64,000 nt of DNA from Salinilacustrithrix sp003476595 (GCA_963972525.1 CAXAUZ010000011.1:1-64000); one strand, 5' to 3'; positions 34,206 to 43,549 are shown, counted from the first letter of the stretch. The notes: a model not told the origin generated them from the sequence alone. Numbers and translations are program-made.

Positions 34206-35692
34206 CCGCCCCCTCTCATCGCTGGAACGCCGGAGCACGCTGGGACTGGCCGCAATCCGAAGCAGCGTCGGTGTCGGATTCGCTCCGGAGTGGGCGCACA
34301 TCCCGTCCGGGGCGGGCACGTTCGCCCTGGTCGATCCTCGGCACGTTCGCATGGGTGACGGCGCTGACAGCGATGGCCGCCGGGCCGTTCATCGGGTATC
34401 CAGAGCTGCTCAGTGGTCTGGTGGCGGCACCACTGATCGCGATGCTCGTGGCGCCGCTGATCAGCAAGCTCGCCGCCCGTGAGGCCCGGTTCGATCTCAG
34501 CGCCATCCTCTGGGCGGGCCTCGGCCTCAAGTTCCTCGCCACCGTGGCCCGGTACCTCACCATCTACTCGCTCTACGACGGCGGCGGCGACGCTGCGACG
34601 TATGACGTGCATGGCAGTCGCCTCGCGGCGAGCTTCCGAGAGTTGGACTTCGTCGTTGATGTCGCGCAGCAGGTGCCGGGAACGGGCTTCCTCCGGTACG
34701 TCACCGGGGTCGTGTACGTGTTCACCTTCGACGATCAGTTCGCCGGCTTCCTGGTCTTCGCTGCGTTCACGTTCGTCGGCGTGCTCGCCGCGTTCGCCGC
34801 CGTGCGAACCGCCCTGCCTGACGCGGACCACAGGCTCTACGTCAGCCTCGTGATGCTGTGGCCGTCGCTCTTGTTCTGGCCGGCGAGCATCGGGAAGGAC
34901 TCCTGGATGATCCTGGCAATCGGACTCACCTCGTGGGGCGCTGCCAAGATGTACACGCGCGAGCGCGGCGGGTTCTTCCTCGGAGGCATCGGGCTGCTGG
35001 CCACGGCGATGCTGCGCCCCCATGTCACGCTGCTGCTCTTCGTCGCGATGTTCGTCGGCTACCTGCTCCGCCCGGGTCGGCCCAGGCGCGCTCGTCGGGG
35101 ACGCGCTGCACGGAGCGGTGGCGGGTTCGCGAAGGTGCTCGGCGTGGCGGCGCTTCTTGTCGTAGGGAGCATCGTGGCCACCGAGACCGAGCAGTTCTTC
35201 GAGATCGGGGAACTCAGCACCGAGGGGGTCAACGAGGCGCTCGCCGAAACCAGTCGCCGGTCCAGCCAGGGCGGCGGCGGCTTCACGCCGGTGGATGTGT
35301 CGAATCCGGTGAACTACCCGTGGGCGGCAGTCACCGTGCTGTTCCGCCCGTTTCCGTTCGAGGCGCACAACGCGCAGGCATTGGCCTCATCCATCGAGGG
35401 GATCGTGTTGCTCGGGTTGCTCGCAAGCTCGCGTCGAGCGCTGCTCGACGCGCCACGGATGCTACGTCGACGTCCCTTCGTTGCGTACAGCGCCGCCTAC
35501 ACGCTCATGTTCGTGTATGCGTTCGCAGCGATCGGCAACTTCGGGATCCTGTCTCGGCAGCGCTCCCAGCTGCTCCCGCTTGTCTTCGTGTTCGTCGTGC
35601 TGCCCAAGGTTCGATCGTCGCCGACGTCAGCGCAGCCCGCCGACAAGGCGGAGGACAAGCTTGCGGCCGATCAGCCCCAGGTGAATCCGTAG
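34202..35692 (+). CDS. Wzy/EpsG-like polysaccharide polymerase (multi-pass membrane)
   Basis: 496 residues from ATG 34202, overlapping the previous stop (ATGA). About ten hydrophobic segments are visible, with a central loop containing YLTIYSLYDGGGDAATYDVH and the segment LLFWPASIGKDSWMI. This GKD-containing segment recurs in putative O-antigen/exopolysaccharide polymerases. With the Wzz/BY-kinase in the same operon, a polymerase role is likely. The last 22 bases overlap the convergent Tat-protein gene. Confidence 0.7.
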   Translation: MTAPSHRWNAGARWDWPQSEAASVSDSLRSGRTSRPGRARSPWSILGTFAWVTALTAMAAGPFIGYPELLSGLVAAPLIAMLVAPLISKLAAREARFDLSAILWAGLGLKFLATVARYLTIYSLYDGGGDAATYDVHGSRLAASFRELDFVVDVAQQVPGTGFLRYVTGVVYVFTFDDQFAGFLVFAAFTFVGVLAAFAAVRTALPDADHRLYVSLVMLWPSLLFWPASIGKDSWMILAIGLTSWGAAKMYTRERGGFFLGGIGLLATAMLRPHVTLLLFVAMFVGYLLRPGRPRRARRGRAARSGGGFAKVLGVAALLVVGSIVATETEQFFEIGELSTEGVNEALAETSRRSSQGGGGFTPVDVSNPVNYPWAAVTVLFRPFPFEAHNAQALASSIEGIVLLGLLASSRRALLDAPRMLRRRPFVAYSAAYTLMFVYAFAAIGNFGILSRQRSQLLPLVFVFVVLPKVRSSPTSAQPADKAEDKLAADQPQVNP

Positions 35693-36210
35693 GTCAGTCG
35701 GGGCTCTGTGGTCAGCGGCGTGACGTTGCCCGCCTGGCACGTTCTGCCCTTCTTGAGGATCGCGTCGAGCAACTGGGACCCGTCGGGCATGGTCACGACG
35801 ATGGTGTTCGTGGGCGTGTCGTACCGGACAGCACCGTTGCCTCCGACGCCGTCCCAGTGGCTCACGTCGCCACCGACTGCATCGATGATGCTGCGATCCG
35901 GGTCGCATGCGATGACCTGGTCTGTTGTGCCGTTGCCCCATCCCGATTCCGTGGCACCTTGCCAGTTGAACTTCATGCGCACGGCAGGACCGTCGCCGAT
36001 CTGGTAGAGGATCGCCACAAAGCTCGGTGCCTCGCCACCGCCACCGATGAAAGGTGAACCGCTCGTTCCAGTCGACGCGAAGCTCTCGACAGTGGGGATC
36101 GACCACACGGCGACAGCGGCGGTGCCCGCAGTCGCCGTTCGCGTCAGGAACCTGCGCCGTGAGGTCGACCCGCCATGCTGGCGACCGCTGTTGGAATCAA
36201 GATCGGACAC
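35671..36210 (-). CDS. Tat-exported protein of unknown function
   Basis: 179 residues from ATG 36210 (GGAGGG 12 bases upstream). It has a clear twin-arginine signal (TSRRRFLTRTATAG, then AAVAVW and a cleavage-like region at SFAST). The mature ~130 residues contain a Gly-rich start (FIGGGGEAPS) and two Cys (IACDPD, RTCQAG) that could pair. No domain is recognised. It follows the polymerase gene tail-to-tail. Confidence 0.7.
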   Translation of the reverse strand: MSDLDSNSGRQHGGSTSRRRFLTRTATAGTAAVAVWSIPTVESFASTGTSGSPFIGGGGEAPSFVAILYQIGDGPAVRMKFNWQGATESGWGNGTTDQVIACDPDRSIIDAVGGDVSHWDGVGGNGAVRYDTPTNTIVVTMPDGSQLLDAILKKGRTCQAGNVTPLTTEPRLTYGFTWG

Positions 36211-36451
36211 TGGGGCCCTCCGCGCGAGAATGGAAACTTCCCCTCACCCTATGCCCGTGACCGCGCTGCGTCATCGTGGAATGTCCCGGACGCCGTGAAG
36301 ATGGCATTTTCCACGGACATCTCCGTGGGCGCATCACGGAGCGTGGGCAACAGGGAGCATCCCCAGCACGATCCGTTGGAACAGGTCATCGCTGCGAACC
36401 GCGCCCAGCTGTAGCGTTGCCACCTGGTGGACGAGTCCCTGCTGATGGCCG

Positions 36452-37096
36452 ATGTCTGAGCGACGTCGCGGCGACGCCAACAGGCTGGTGATCGTGGGAG
36501 GAGGTGGACACGCCAGCGACGTGCTTCATGCAGTCGCTGCCGACGGGGGTTGGAATGTGGTCGGCATCGTCTCAGACGACCCCATCGACCCGTCGCGGTT
36601 CGAGGGCCGAGGGGTTGCGCGAATCGGCAGCGTCGATGAGCTCCGTCGCTTCTCGGCCTCTCCGATCCTGGCGGTGGGTTGGCCACAGGCTCGCACGGCG
36701 CTGGCAGCGCGTCTGCCCTCGGGACGGCGGGCGGCCATCGTCGTGCATCCATCGGTCGATCTGGGTCCCTTGGGCGCCGTGGGGGAGGGCACGGTCGTGC
36801 TCGATAGGGCGCATGTCTCGGCGTCGGTCCGTCTCGGTCGGCACGTCCTCGTGTCGTACCTCTCCTCGGTCGGTCACGACTCCGTCGTGGGCGACTTCAC
36901 ATCCGTGATGCCGGGGGCCCACGTCGCTGGCGGTTGCACGATCGGCTCAGGCGTACTGATCGGTGCAGGAGCGGTCGTGCTCGAGGGCCGTACCGTCGGC
37001 GACGGAGCAACTGTCGCGGCCGGCGCGGTCGTGACGCGTGATGTGGAACCGGAAGCCGTGGTCGGCGGTGTTCCGGCCCGACGCCTTCCCCGCTGA
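36452..37096 (+). CDS. PglD/NeuD-type sugar O/N-acetyltransferase
   Basis: 214 residues from ATG 36452. The N-terminal Rossmann-like part starts RLVIVGGGGHASDVLHAV, the PglD/NeuD signature with the substrate-binding GGGGH. The C-terminal left-handed beta-helix has hexapeptide repeats and the catalytic-His segment SSVGHDSVVGDF. In PglD this enzyme N-acetylates the 4-amino group of a UDP-4-amino-sugar; PglF-like and PglE-like genes occur at 39067 and 42337, so a related pathway is plausible. Confidence 0.85.
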   Translation: MSERRRGDANRLVIVGGGGHASDVLHAVAADGGWNVVGIVSDDPIDPSRFEGRGVARIGSVDELRRFSASPILAVGWPQARTALAARLPSGRRAAIVVHPSVDLGPLGAVGEGTVVLDRAHVSASVRLGRHVLVSYLSSVGHDSVVGDFTSVMPGAHVAGGCTIGSGVLIGAGAVVLEGRTVGDGATVAAGAVVTRDVEPEAVVGGVPARRLPR

Positions 37097-37242
37097 CGCC
37101 CAGCGGGGCTCGCTCGACGGCATGCACATCGCCACCCGCGGCCCGGGGTCGAAATCTCCGCCGACGGTGCGGTGCCGGTCCGTCGCAGCGGAGGTCGACT
37201 TTCCCGCCCAGGTCTGATCTCTCTGATCTCGCCGAAAAATCG

Positions 37243-37270
37243 TCAAGGACCTGTGACGTCGTGCCGATGA
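37243..37270 (+). promoter_or_regulatory. Sigma-28 (FliA)-like promoter
   Basis: TCAAG at 37243-37247, 15 bases, then GCCGATGA at 37263-37270. This is close to the sigma-28 pattern (TAAA/TCAAG, 15-base spacer, GCCGATAA). It is 42 bases upstream of the ATG at 37313. Confidence 0.5.
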
Positions 37271-37312
37271 TCGTTCCGGCAGAGATCATCGAGCTGTGGG
37301 TCGGAGTTGACG

Positions 37313-38857
37313 ATGCGTGAGAGCACAGAGCAGCAGGACAATGGGAGCGATGTGCCCGCCGAGGACGGCCGGCCGCGTCGGCTGCAGCGGGCGGGGCTCG
37401 CTGCGCTGGCCGTGGCCGTCGGCGCGGTCGGCATGGCGGAGGCGCCGTCGGTCGCCTCGGCGCTGACGCCCGATGCGGCCTGCGCGCTCTCGTCGGTCGA
37501 CACCGTCGAGGCTGAGGCCGAGGCGGCGCTGCTCGACAAGGTCAACGAGATCCGCCGCGCCGAGGGCCTCGCCATCCTCGAGATCAACGATCCGCTGTCG
37601 CAGCCGGCGCGGCGCTGGTCGGCCACGATGGCGGCCCAGAACTGGGTGCACCACGCCCTCGACACCGGTGACGCAGACGGCGTTCTCCCGGCCGAGGACT
37701 ACGTCACCGTTGCCGACGAGGTCGTGCCGGGCTGGACGAAGGTCGGTGAGAACGTCGGTGTCAGCGGTGTCTCGTGGTGCTCCGAGGACGAGCTCCGGGC
37801 CAGCGCCGCCGACGCCGTGGATGCGCTCCACGGTGATTTCGCTGCATCGCCTGAGCACCGGGCGACGATGGTCGGCGCCTACGACCAGGCCGGCGTCGGC
37901 GTGCACGTGGACGAGCGCGACCTGTGGGTGACGGTCCGCTTCGCCGCCACCGACGGGATCGAGCCGGCCCCGGCACCCGAGCCTGCGCCTACGCCGGAGC
38001 CTGTCCCGGACCCCGAGCCTGCGCCTACGCCGGAGCCTGTCCCGGACCCCGAGCCCGAGCCTGCCCCGGAGCCGGAGCCGGAGCCTGCCCCGGAGCCTTC
38101 CCCGGCTCCCGCACCCGCGCCTGCCCCGGCCCCCACGCCCCCTCCCGCTCCGACGGAGCCGGCCCCTGCGCCGGCTCCCGCACCGAGGCCTGCGCCCGAG
38201 CCGGAGCCGGCTCCTGCGCCCGGGCCTCGACGTCCGGCGACGCCGGAGGCCCGGGTCATCAAGTCGCTGTACGAGCTGTTCCTCGGCCGCACGCCGAACG
38301 TCCTCGAGCAACAGCACTGGACGCGGGTCATGCGGTCGAAGGACGTGACGGCCCTGACGACCGCGCTGGCCGTGTCCGACGAGTGGGCCGGCACGCGGGT
38401 GAACGAGCTGTACCGGACCGTGCTCGGCCGTTCCGCTGACGCCGGCGGCCGGGCGCACTGGGTCAAGGCGATCGCGAGCGGAGGGCGGCTCAAGGCCGTG
38501 GCCGCCGCGCTCTATGGCTCGGATGAGCACTTCGAGCGCAACGGCCGCAGCCCCCGGCGGTTCGTCGAGGCGCTGTACGAGGACATCCTCGGTCGTGCCG
38601 GCGATGAGAACGGGATCTGGTACTGGCAGGTTCGCCTGGCACAAGGCCTGAGCCGGGAGTCGGTCGCAGCCAGCTTCTACGCGTCTGCCGAGTCCCGCCA
38701 GGATCGGGTGGTCTCGCTGTACCGGGAGATCCTCGGCCGGTACCCAGATGGCGCAGGCCTGCGATTCTGGACGGAGCGGCTCATGTCGATGGACGACGTC
38801 GACCTCGCCTCGTCGCTCGCCGCCTCGAGCGAGTTCTTCGACCGCGCCTCGCGCTGA
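37313..38857 (+). CDS. Secreted CAP-domain protein with Pro-rich linker and DUF4214 repeats
   Basis: 514 residues from ATG 37313 (GGAG upstream; a TTG six bases earlier is in frame). A signal/anchor segment (LAALAVAVGAVGM) leads to a CAP/SCP domain at about residues 70-215 (NEIRRAEGL, ENVGVSG, HRATMVG, VGVHVDE). A Pro/Glu-rich linker follows to about 305, including a DNA-level tandem duplication. Then come about four DUF4214 units (LYELFLGR, LYRTVLGR, LYEDILGR, LYREILGR). DUF4214 repeats occur in bacterial surface and glycan-associated proteins. The sigma-28-like promoter suggests co-regulation with motility. Confidence 0.83.
   Translation: MRESTEQQDNGSDVPAEDGRPRRLQRAGLAALAVAVGAVGMAEAPSVASALTPDAACALSSVDTVEAEAEAALLDKVNEIRRAEGLAILEINDPLSQPARRWSATMAAQNWVHHALDTGDADGVLPAEDYVTVADEVVPGWTKVGENVGVSGVSWCSEDELRASAADAVDALHGDFAASPEHRATMVGAYDQAGVGVHVDERDLWVTVRFAATDGIEPAPAPEPAPTPEPVPDPEPAPTPEPVPDPEPEPAPEPEPEPAPEPSPAPAPAPAPAPTPPPAPTEPAPAPAPAPRPAPEPEPAPAPGPRRPATPEARVIKSLYELFLGRTPNVLEQQHWTRVMRSKDVTALTTALAVSDEWAGTRVNELYRTVLGRSADAGGRAHWVKAIASGGRLKAVAAALYGSDEHFERNGRSPRRFVEALYEDILGRAGDENGIWYWQVRLAQGLSRESVAASFYASAESRQDRVVSLYREILGRYPDGAGLRFWTERLMSMDDVDLASSLAASSEFFDRASR
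37979..38050 (+). repeat. 36-bp perfect tandem duplication in coding sequence
   Basis: Two identical 36-base units (37979-38014 and 38015-38050) encode EPAPTPEPVPDP twice inside the Pro-rich linker of the CAP/DUF4214 protein. Such in-frame units allow linker length to change by slippage. Confidence 0.85.
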
Positions 38858-39006
38858 CCCAGCGCTTGGTGACTGAGCGTGAGGACGGATGCGGCCACAC
38901 GCACGATGAGTGTCCACTGGTCGTGCTTCGTTCCCGAACCGCCGGAATGTCCGGTGGACCCGTGAAGCTGTCCGTCCGCACCATGGAAGCGCCGCCCGCG
39001 GCGGCA

Positions 39007-39012
39007 TACGGT
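39007..39012 (+). promoter_or_regulatory. Candidate -10 element TACGGT
   Basis: TANNNT hexamer 54 bases before the ATG of the 4,6-dehydratase gene, in the 209-base gap after the CAP/DUF4214 gene. It would drive the three-gene sugar operon. Confidence 0.3.
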
Positions 39013-39066
39013 CTTGGTGAAGCCACATCGGGTGGCCAAGCGAGGCTTCGGCGGCGCTGAAGGAGA

Positions 39067-41022
39067 ATGGTGGGTACCGAGGACACCGAAGCAGACGTCC
39101 ATGGCTGGTGGGGCCGGGCCGCCCGGTGGGCGGTCGGTGGCCGCAGTGACCTCGCGCTCGCTGTGCTCGACGCCGTCCTCTTCGCCGTCGCGTTCGTCAT
39201 TGTGCTCGTCATGCGCTTCGACGGGACGGTCCCGCAGGACATGTGGGCCAAGGTCGTTGCCTGGATCCCGTTCGCCGTGGCCGTCGGGGTGTCATGCGTG
39301 TGGGCGTTCGGCCTCTACGGGCGCGTGTGGCGCCATGCCAGCGCCGACGAGGCTCGTGGCCTGCTGGGGGCGAGCGTGGCGATCGTCTCGATCCTGACCG
39401 GTGTCGAGCTGATCCGTGGTGACCGGGTGCCTTGGTCGGTGGTCATCCTCGGAACCGGCCTGGGCATGTTCTTGCTCGGCGCAGCGCGGTTCCAGAGCCG
39501 CCTGTTCTCGTTCCGACGTCGGTCGGCGGGCCGCGAAGGCATGAGGGTGATCGTCATCGGAGCCAAGGATGCTGGCGCAGCTCTCATCGCTGAGATGCAG
39601 AAGAGCCCTGGCGCAGGCCTGGTTCCCGTCGCTGTCATCGACCCTGACCCGGCCGTGCACGGCCGCCTGGTCCTGGGAGTGCCGGTCGGGGGCGGCCTCG
39701 AGGACCTGCCGCGAGTTGCAGAGACCACCGGTGCACACCAGGCGGTGCTGGCCATGACGTCCACCACCAGCGAGCTGGTGCGCGCGGTCGCTGAATCGGC
39801 GGAGCGAGCCGGAATCGCGCTGAAGATCGTCGGTGGCATCGCCGGGCGCATGCGCGGTGAGGCAGGTATCCGGAGCATCCGCGACCTCCGCATCGACGAC
39901 CTGATCGGGCGGGAGCAGGTCGAGACCGATCTAGAGGCCGTGCGCGCCATGCTGGCGGGTCGTCGCGTGATGGTCACCGGCGCCGGGGGGTCGATCGGGT
40001 CCGAGATCGTGCGCCAGGTGGCCGCATGCGCACCGGAAGCGCTCGTCGCGCTCGACCACGACGAGTCCCATCTGCACGATGCCGCAGCGACGGTGGCTTT
40101 CCCGGTCGTGCAGCTGCTGGCCGACATCCGGGATCGGGTAGCCATCGATCGAGCGTTCGACGGGCACAGACCCGAGGTCGTCTTCCACGCCGCTGCGCAC
40201 AAGCACGTGCCGCTCCTCGAGGACCACCCCAGCGAAGCGGTGCTGACCAACGTGGCCGGCACCCAGCACCTGCTGGACGCTGCGAGGCGCGTGGGCGTCG
40301 AGCGCTTCGTGTTCATCTCGACGGACAAGGCGGTGGAGCCGTCCAGCGTCATGGGGGCGACCAAGCGCCTCGGCGAGCACCTCGTGCTCGGCGAGGCACC
40401 GGAGGGTGCGCTGCACGCAGCGGTGCGCTTCGGCAACGTCGTCGGCAGCCGTGGGAGCGTCGTTCCGACGTTCATGCGCCAGATCGAAGAGGGGGGGCCG
40501 GTCACGGTCACCGACCCGCGCATGACGCGCTACTTCATGAGCATCCCCGAAGCCGTCCAGCTCGTGCTCCAGGCTGCCACCCTCGCTGACGGCGGCGACC
40601 TGTTCGTCCTGGACATGGGGGAGCCGATCCGCATCCTCGACCTGGCCGAGCGGATGATCCGCCTCGCCGGCATGCAGGTGGGTACCGACATCGAGGTCCG
40701 GGTCACCGGGATGCGCCCCGGTGAGAAGCTGGTCGAGGAGCTGCTGGCCGCCGACGAGCCGGCCATCCCGACCGTCCATCCCGCGGTCTCCCGCATCGCT
40801 CCGAACACCGCCCCGGCGAGCTCGCTGCGCGCGGCTGTGCGAGGGCTGACGGCGCTCGCCACTGAGCAGCGCGACGATGACGTCCGGCGACTGCTCTTCG
40901 ACGCGACCCAGTCCGGCCTCGGAGCCGACGGACGGGTCATCGAGCTGCACGAGCCCGCCCGAACTGTTGCCCCCCGAGCCGACCGAGTGACGAGCGATGC
41001 CACCTACACGACCTTCGATTGA
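39067..41022 (+). CDS. Membrane-bound NDP-sugar 4,6-dehydratase (PglF/WbpM/CapD family)
   Basis: 651 residues from ATG 39067 (AAGGAG directly upstream). Four hydrophobic segments lie in the first ~145 residues, then a redox-like Rossmann domain (VIVIGAKDAGAAL) and the catalytic SDR domain with VTGAGGSIGSEIV near 305, ISTDKAVEPSSVMGATKRLG (the Met-x3-Lys variant of the usual Tyr-x3-Lys typical of PglF/WbpM) and GMRPGEKLVEEL. It should convert UDP-GlcNAc to the 4-keto-6-deoxy sugar. The next gene overlaps by 26 bases. Confidence 0.92.
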   Translation: MVGTEDTEADVHGWWGRAARWAVGGRSDLALAVLDAVLFAVAFVIVLVMRFDGTVPQDMWAKVVAWIPFAVAVGVSCVWAFGLYGRVWRHASADEARGLLGASVAIVSILTGVELIRGDRVPWSVVILGTGLGMFLLGAARFQSRLFSFRRRSAGREGMRVIVIGAKDAGAALIAEMQKSPGAGLVPVAVIDPDPAVHGRLVLGVPVGGGLEDLPRVAETTGAHQAVLAMTSTTSELVRAVAESAERAGIALKIVGGIAGRMRGEAGIRSIRDLRIDDLIGREQVETDLEAVRAMLAGRRVMVTGAGGSIGSEIVRQVAACAPEALVALDHDESHLHDAAATVAFPVVQLLADIRDRVAIDRAFDGHRPEVVFHAAAHKHVPLLEDHPSEAVLTNVAGTQHLLDAARRVGVERFVFISTDKAVEPSSVMGATKRLGEHLVLGEAPEGALHAAVRFGNVVGSRGSVVPTFMRQIEEGGPVTVTDPRMTRYFMSIPEAVQLVLQAATLADGGDLFVLDMGEPIRILDLAERMIRLAGMQVGTDIEVRVTGMRPGEKLVEELLAADEPAIPTVHPAVSRIAPNTAPASSLRAAVRGLTALATEQRDDDVRRLLFDATQSGLGADGRVIELHEPARTVAPRADRVTSDATYTTFD

Positions 41023-42340
41023 CCTCACCGCCGGTGCGCTGGCCGACCACCTCTGTGCAGCGATCGCCGACCACACTGCGCGGGTGACGGTCATCGGCCA
41101 GGGGTACGTCGGCCTGTCGGTCGCTGCGGCGGCGGCCGCTGCCGGCATGCACACCACCGGTGTCGACCTCGACGCTGGACGCATCGAGTCGCTCAGCGCC
41201 GGCCAGCAGGTGGTGGCCGGCGTCGACGACGAGCTCTTCGCCGAGGCCTTCACCACGGGACGCATGTCGTTCTCCACCGACCCCTCAGTCGTGGCCGGAA
41301 GCGACGTCGTGCTCATCTGCGTGCCGACGCCGCTCATCGACCACCGCCCCGACCTGGCCGCGGTCGAGGGCGCCGGCTTCGCCGTCGGCGAGCACCTCCA
41401 GCCGGGCACGGTCGTGATCCTCGAATCCACCACGTACCCCGGCACCACTGAGCAGATCCTCCAACCCCTGCTCGAGGGCCACGGCCGCAAGGCCGGTCAC
41501 GACGTGCTGCTCGCCTACTCGCCGGAGCGGATCAACCCGGGGGACACCGCGCACGGCTTCGCCGGCGTTCCTCGCGTGGTCGGCGGCCTCACGCCAGCGT
41601 GCACGCAGGCGGCTGCGGCCTTCTACGGCCAGCTGGTCGGCATCGTGCACGAGGTCAGCAGCTGCCGGGCCGCCGAGCTCGCGAAGCTGCTCGAGAACAC
41701 CTTCCGCCTCGTGAACATCGCCCTCGTCAACGAGCTGGCCCAGCTGTGCGCCGACCAGGGCATCGACACCTGGGAGGTCATCGAAGCGGCCGCGACCAAG
41801 CCCTTCGGCTTCATGCCCTTCTACCCCGGCCCGGGGGTGGGTGGTCACTGCATCCCGCTCGACCCGGCCTACCTCACCTGGCAATCGCGGCGTGACACCG
41901 GGCGGCCGTTCCGCCTCGTGGAGATGGCGAAGGACATCAACGACCAGATGCCGATCTACACGGCACGGCGGATCATGGACAGCCTCAACGAGCGGGGCTG
42001 CGCCGTGAACGGCGCACGCCTCCTGGCCCTCGGGGTCACCTACAAGCCCGACGTCGGCGATGTCCGAGAGTCTGCAGCGATCCAGGTGCTGGCCCAGCTC
42101 GACGCCTGGGGCGCTGATCTGTCGTTCCACGACCCCTTCGTCGACGAGATCGACGAGCACGGTGTCCGGCTGCACCGACGTGAGCTGACCGAGGACCTCG
42201 TCCGGTCTGCGGATGCCGTGCTGCTGCTGACCCCGCACGCGACCTACGACCTCGAAGCACTCGCTGACCAGGCCGGTCTCCTGTTCGATGCGCGCAACGC
42301 CACCGGCATGCGAGACCGACCGAACGTGGAGGTCCTGTGA
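40997..42340 (+). CDS. UDP-N-acetylhexosamine 6-dehydrogenase (WbpA/WecC-like)
   Basis: 447 residues from ATG 40997. N-terminal NAD site VTVIGQGYVGLSVAAA, then ICVPTPL, ESTTYPGTTE and YSPERINPGD, and the catalytic Cys in PGVGGHCIPLDPAYL near residue 295. The C-terminal domain has LALGVTYKPDVGDVRESAA. The enzyme oxidises C6 of UDP-GlcNAc or UDP-ManNAc to a uronic acid with two NAD. It is placed between the 4,6-dehydratase and the aminotransferase. A dehydrogenase is not needed for bacillosamine, so the region may make more than one sugar. Confidence 0.9.
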   Translation: MPPTRPSIDLTAGALADHLCAAIADHTARVTVIGQGYVGLSVAAAAAAAGMHTTGVDLDAGRIESLSAGQQVVAGVDDELFAEAFTTGRMSFSTDPSVVAGSDVVLICVPTPLIDHRPDLAAVEGAGFAVGEHLQPGTVVILESTTYPGTTEQILQPLLEGHGRKAGHDVLLAYSPERINPGDTAHGFAGVPRVVGGLTPACTQAAAAFYGQLVGIVHEVSSCRAAELAKLLENTFRLVNIALVNELAQLCADQGIDTWEVIEAAATKPFGFMPFYPGPGVGGHCIPLDPAYLTWQSRRDTGRPFRLVEMAKDINDQMPIYTARRIMDSLNERGCAVNGARLLALGVTYKPDVGDVRESAAIQVLAQLDAWGADLSFHDPFVDEIDEHGVRLHRRELTEDLVRSADAVLLLTPHATYDLEALADQAGLLFDARNATGMRDRPNVEVL

Positions 42341-43527
42341 CCGAGGTGGACGCACGCGTGCCAGCCGTCCTCGGGGGTGCGCCCGCCTTCCCGGAACGGC
42401 TCCCGCTCGTGCGCCCCACCCTCCGGGACGTGCCCGGGCTGACCGCCGACATCGGCGCCATCCTCGACCGGGGTCTGCTCACCAACGGTGCGACGGTCCG
42501 CCAGCTCGAGGATGCTGTCTCCGAGCGCCTCGGAGCCCATGTGGTGGCAGTCTCCAGCTGCACCGCCGGTCTCATGCTCGTCATGCAAGCGGTCGAGGCC
42601 ACCGGGCCGGTGGTGATGCCCAGCTTCACCTTCTCCGCCTCGGCGCACGCCGTCACGTGGGCGGGCGGATCTCCCGACTTCGCCGATGTGGAGCCGGAGC
42701 GGGCCACGCTCGATCCGGACCGGATCGCCGGCCTCCTCGACGGCGCTGCGGCGATGACCGCGACCCACATCTACGGATCGCCGTGCGACGTCGAGCGCCT
42801 CGGTGAGCTGGCACGGGACGCCGGCGTGCCGCTGATCTACGACGCTGCCCACGCACTCGGGAGCGAGCGGAACGGCACGCCCATCGGCCGCTTCGGTGTC
42901 GCCGAGGTGTTCAGCCTGAGCCCGACCAAGGTCGTGGTCGCCGGCGAGGGGGGTCTCATCGCGACGATGGACCCCGACCTGGCCCAGTGGTGCCGTCTGG
43001 GTCGTGACTACGGCAACCCGGGCGACTACGACACCCGCTTCGCCGGTCTGAACGCGCGCATGAGCGAGCTGCATGCGGCGGTGGCCTTGGCCTCGTTCGC
43101 TCACCTCGACGAGAACATCGCGAACCGGGTGGCGCTCGTCGATCGCTTCGAGGCCGGCGTCGCCGGGCTGCCCGGTCTGCGGATCGTGCGCCCAGCGGAG
43201 GGGGACACGTCGACCTTCAAGGATCTCACGATGGTCGTCGACGCGGAGGCGTTCGGCTTGTCGGCACCACAGATCCAGGCAGCGTTCGACGCCGAGGGCA
43301 TCGACAGCCGCCGCTACTACCACCCGCCGATCCATCGCCAGACGTCCTATGACGGCAAGTGGGACACGCCCCGCCCGCTGCCGGTCACCGACGAGCTCGC
43401 CGGCTCGGTGCTCAGTCCCCCCCTGTGGTCACACCTCGAGGGCTCGACGATGGATCGGGTCGCGGACGTCCTCGTCGAGCTGCACCGTCATGCCTCGAAG
43501 GTGGCGGCGACACTCGAGGTGGACTGA
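42337..43527 (+). CDS. DegT/DnrJ/EryC1/StrS (PglE-type) sugar aminotransferase
   Basis: 396 residues from GTG 42337, overlapping the previous stop (GTGA). PLP-dependent fold: VVMPSFTFSASAHAV, YDAAHALGSE with the Asp/His that hold the cofactor, and the Schiff-base Lys in FSLSPTKVVVAGEGG near residue 200, followed by GRDYGNPGDYDTRFAGLNARM typical of the family. It should transfer an amino group from Glu to the 4-keto sugar produced by the dehydratase two genes upstream. Confidence 0.9.
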   Translation: MTEVDARVPAVLGGAPAFPERLPLVRPTLRDVPGLTADIGAILDRGLLTNGATVRQLEDAVSERLGAHVVAVSSCTAGLMLVMQAVEATGPVVMPSFTFSASAHAVTWAGGSPDFADVEPERATLDPDRIAGLLDGAAAMTATHIYGSPCDVERLGELARDAGVPLIYDAAHALGSERNGTPIGRFGVAEVFSLSPTKVVVAGEGGLIATMDPDLAQWCRLGRDYGNPGDYDTRFAGLNARMSELHAAVALASFAHLDENIANRVALVDRFEAGVAGLPGLRIVRPAEGDTSTFKDLTMVVDAEAFGLSAPQIQAAFDAEGIDSRRYYHPPIHRQTSYDGKWDTPRPLPVTDELAGSVLSPPLWSHLEGSTMDRVADVLVELHRHASKVAATLEVD

Positions 43528-43549
43528 CCGAGCGCTCGGGCCCTCATCT

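Noticed and set aside
37979..38050. Short tandem repeats as a possible CRISPR-like array
   Set aside because: Only two directly adjacent 36-base units without spacers, in frame inside a Pro-rich linker of a coding gene.
43528..43539. CCGAGCGCTCGG palindrome as a terminator
   Set aside because: The 12-bp palindrome leaves no proper loop, so hairpin stability is doubtful; GC-rich palindromes of this size occur by chance here.
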